15,693 nt of DNA, taken from Chloroflexota bacterium. GTDB taxonomy: Bacteria > Chloroflexota > Dehalococcoidia > JACQTR01. Shown here piece by piece: positions 15,434 to 15,693 of the stretch (positions are counted from its first letter, which is position 1; each line of letters begins with the position of its first letter). The notes beneath the pieces were generated by a model. That model was not told where the DNA came from. It worked only from the letters and a program-made list of their open reading frames with translations, and searched no databases. The translations under genes were made by a program, and so were the position numbers. The stretch lies in assembly GCA_016210705.1 (NCBI GenBank), contig JACQTR010000105.1:1-15693 (forward strand), written 5' to 3'.

Positions 15434-15691
15434 CTAACTAAGAAGATAATCAGCGCTCAGGCTAAAAGAGGTGCCCGAAAAGGCTGTTATCTTAAGAAAT
15501 GTCAGCGACCCACGGACATCAGGGACAGCCAGACAATACCTGCCCGTGGCCGTGAACTGGCGCGAGGCTCCGCTAAACCACAAGGACTGGCGTGGGTTCC
15601 AAAAGATCACCTGGACATCCAGGCTGTTAAAGCCGCTGCCCGTGACCGTTATGTCAAAACGACAGTACTCGTAACCGACAGCATCAATAGC
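15434..15691 (-). CDS. 3' end of a beta-rich protein running off the right edge (partial)
   Basis: An open minus-strand frame enters from the right edge and ends at TAG (15434-15436). The 85 visible residues have no start in the window. They show alternating strands (RFDITVTGSG, LDVQVIFWN, SLTFLKITAFSG), few charges and aromatic residues, as in phage structural or carbohydrate-binding domains. It lies 50 bp upstream of the connector-like gene on the same strand, so it is probably the preceding gene of the phage module. The other two minus-strand frames close quickly here. Its function cannot be named from this fragment. Confidence 0.6.
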   Translation of the reverse strand, partial: AIDAVGYEYCRFDITVTGSGFNSLDVQVIFWNPRQSLWFSGASRQFTATGRYCLAVPDVRGSLTFLKITAFSGTSFSLSADYLLS

Positions 15692-15693
15692 AC

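Noticed and set aside
1..15693. CRISPR array, tRNA, rRNA, transposase or integrase
   Set aside because: No regularly spaced repeats with unique spacers, no cloverleaf-like sequence and no such protein motifs were seen on either strand.

Overview
The window looks like a piece of bacterial chromosome, probably from a member of the Chloroflexota. This assignment is an inference. It rests on the C-terminal domain of the first glycosyltransferase and on the style of the phage-type genes at the right end, which resemble proteins I know from that phylum. Sigma70-type promoter hexamers, Shine-Dalgarno (SD) sites and an OmpR-type two-component system confirm a bacterium. No rRNA, tRNA, CRISPR array or transposase is visible.

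Left part, plus strand (92-5485): a GT39/ArnT-like membrane glycosyltransferase, two tandem crotonase-family genes, then a promoter, a 69-residue two-helix membrane protein and an acyl-CoA synthetase. The second crotonase has intact catalytic residues. The first has lost several of them. The lipid-acid theme continues with a large membrane Fe-S protein (7871-9859, minus strand) of the HdrD/DsrK-like type. That type passes electrons from electron-transferring flavoprotein to quinone in beta-oxidation. Acyl-CoA dehydrogenase, hydroxyacyl-CoA dehydrogenase, thiolase and etfAB are not in the window.

Middle part, minus strand (5489-7742): a small secreted protein very rich in Met and Gly, with three Cys spaced exactly 16 residues apart, precedes an OmpR-type response regulator and a histidine kinase. 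The kinase's external loop is also Met-rich. Three 11-bp direct repeats lie upstream of the secreted protein where an OmpR-type regulator would bind. I read this as a metal-responsive unit, with Cu(I) or Ag(I) as the first candidates. The kinase would sense the metal, the regulator would drive the small gene, and the secreted protein would bind or buffer the same metal. A strong stem-loop between the small gene and the regulator gene could set their relative expression.

Right part: an AT-rich SAM methyltransferase gene (10137-10769, plus strand) separates the Fe-S gene from a compact phage-type module read on the minus strand toward lower coordinates. In transcription order it holds the 3' end of a beta-rich protein running off the window, a connector-like protein, a 660-residue tail/baseplate-like protein with a sialidase-like propeller segment, a small barrel-like protein, a two-domain endolysin (clan GH-A glycosidase plus zinc amidase) and a holin-like membrane protein. 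This is the tail-to-lysis end of a prophage or a domesticated phage-derived particle. The rest lies beyond the right edge.
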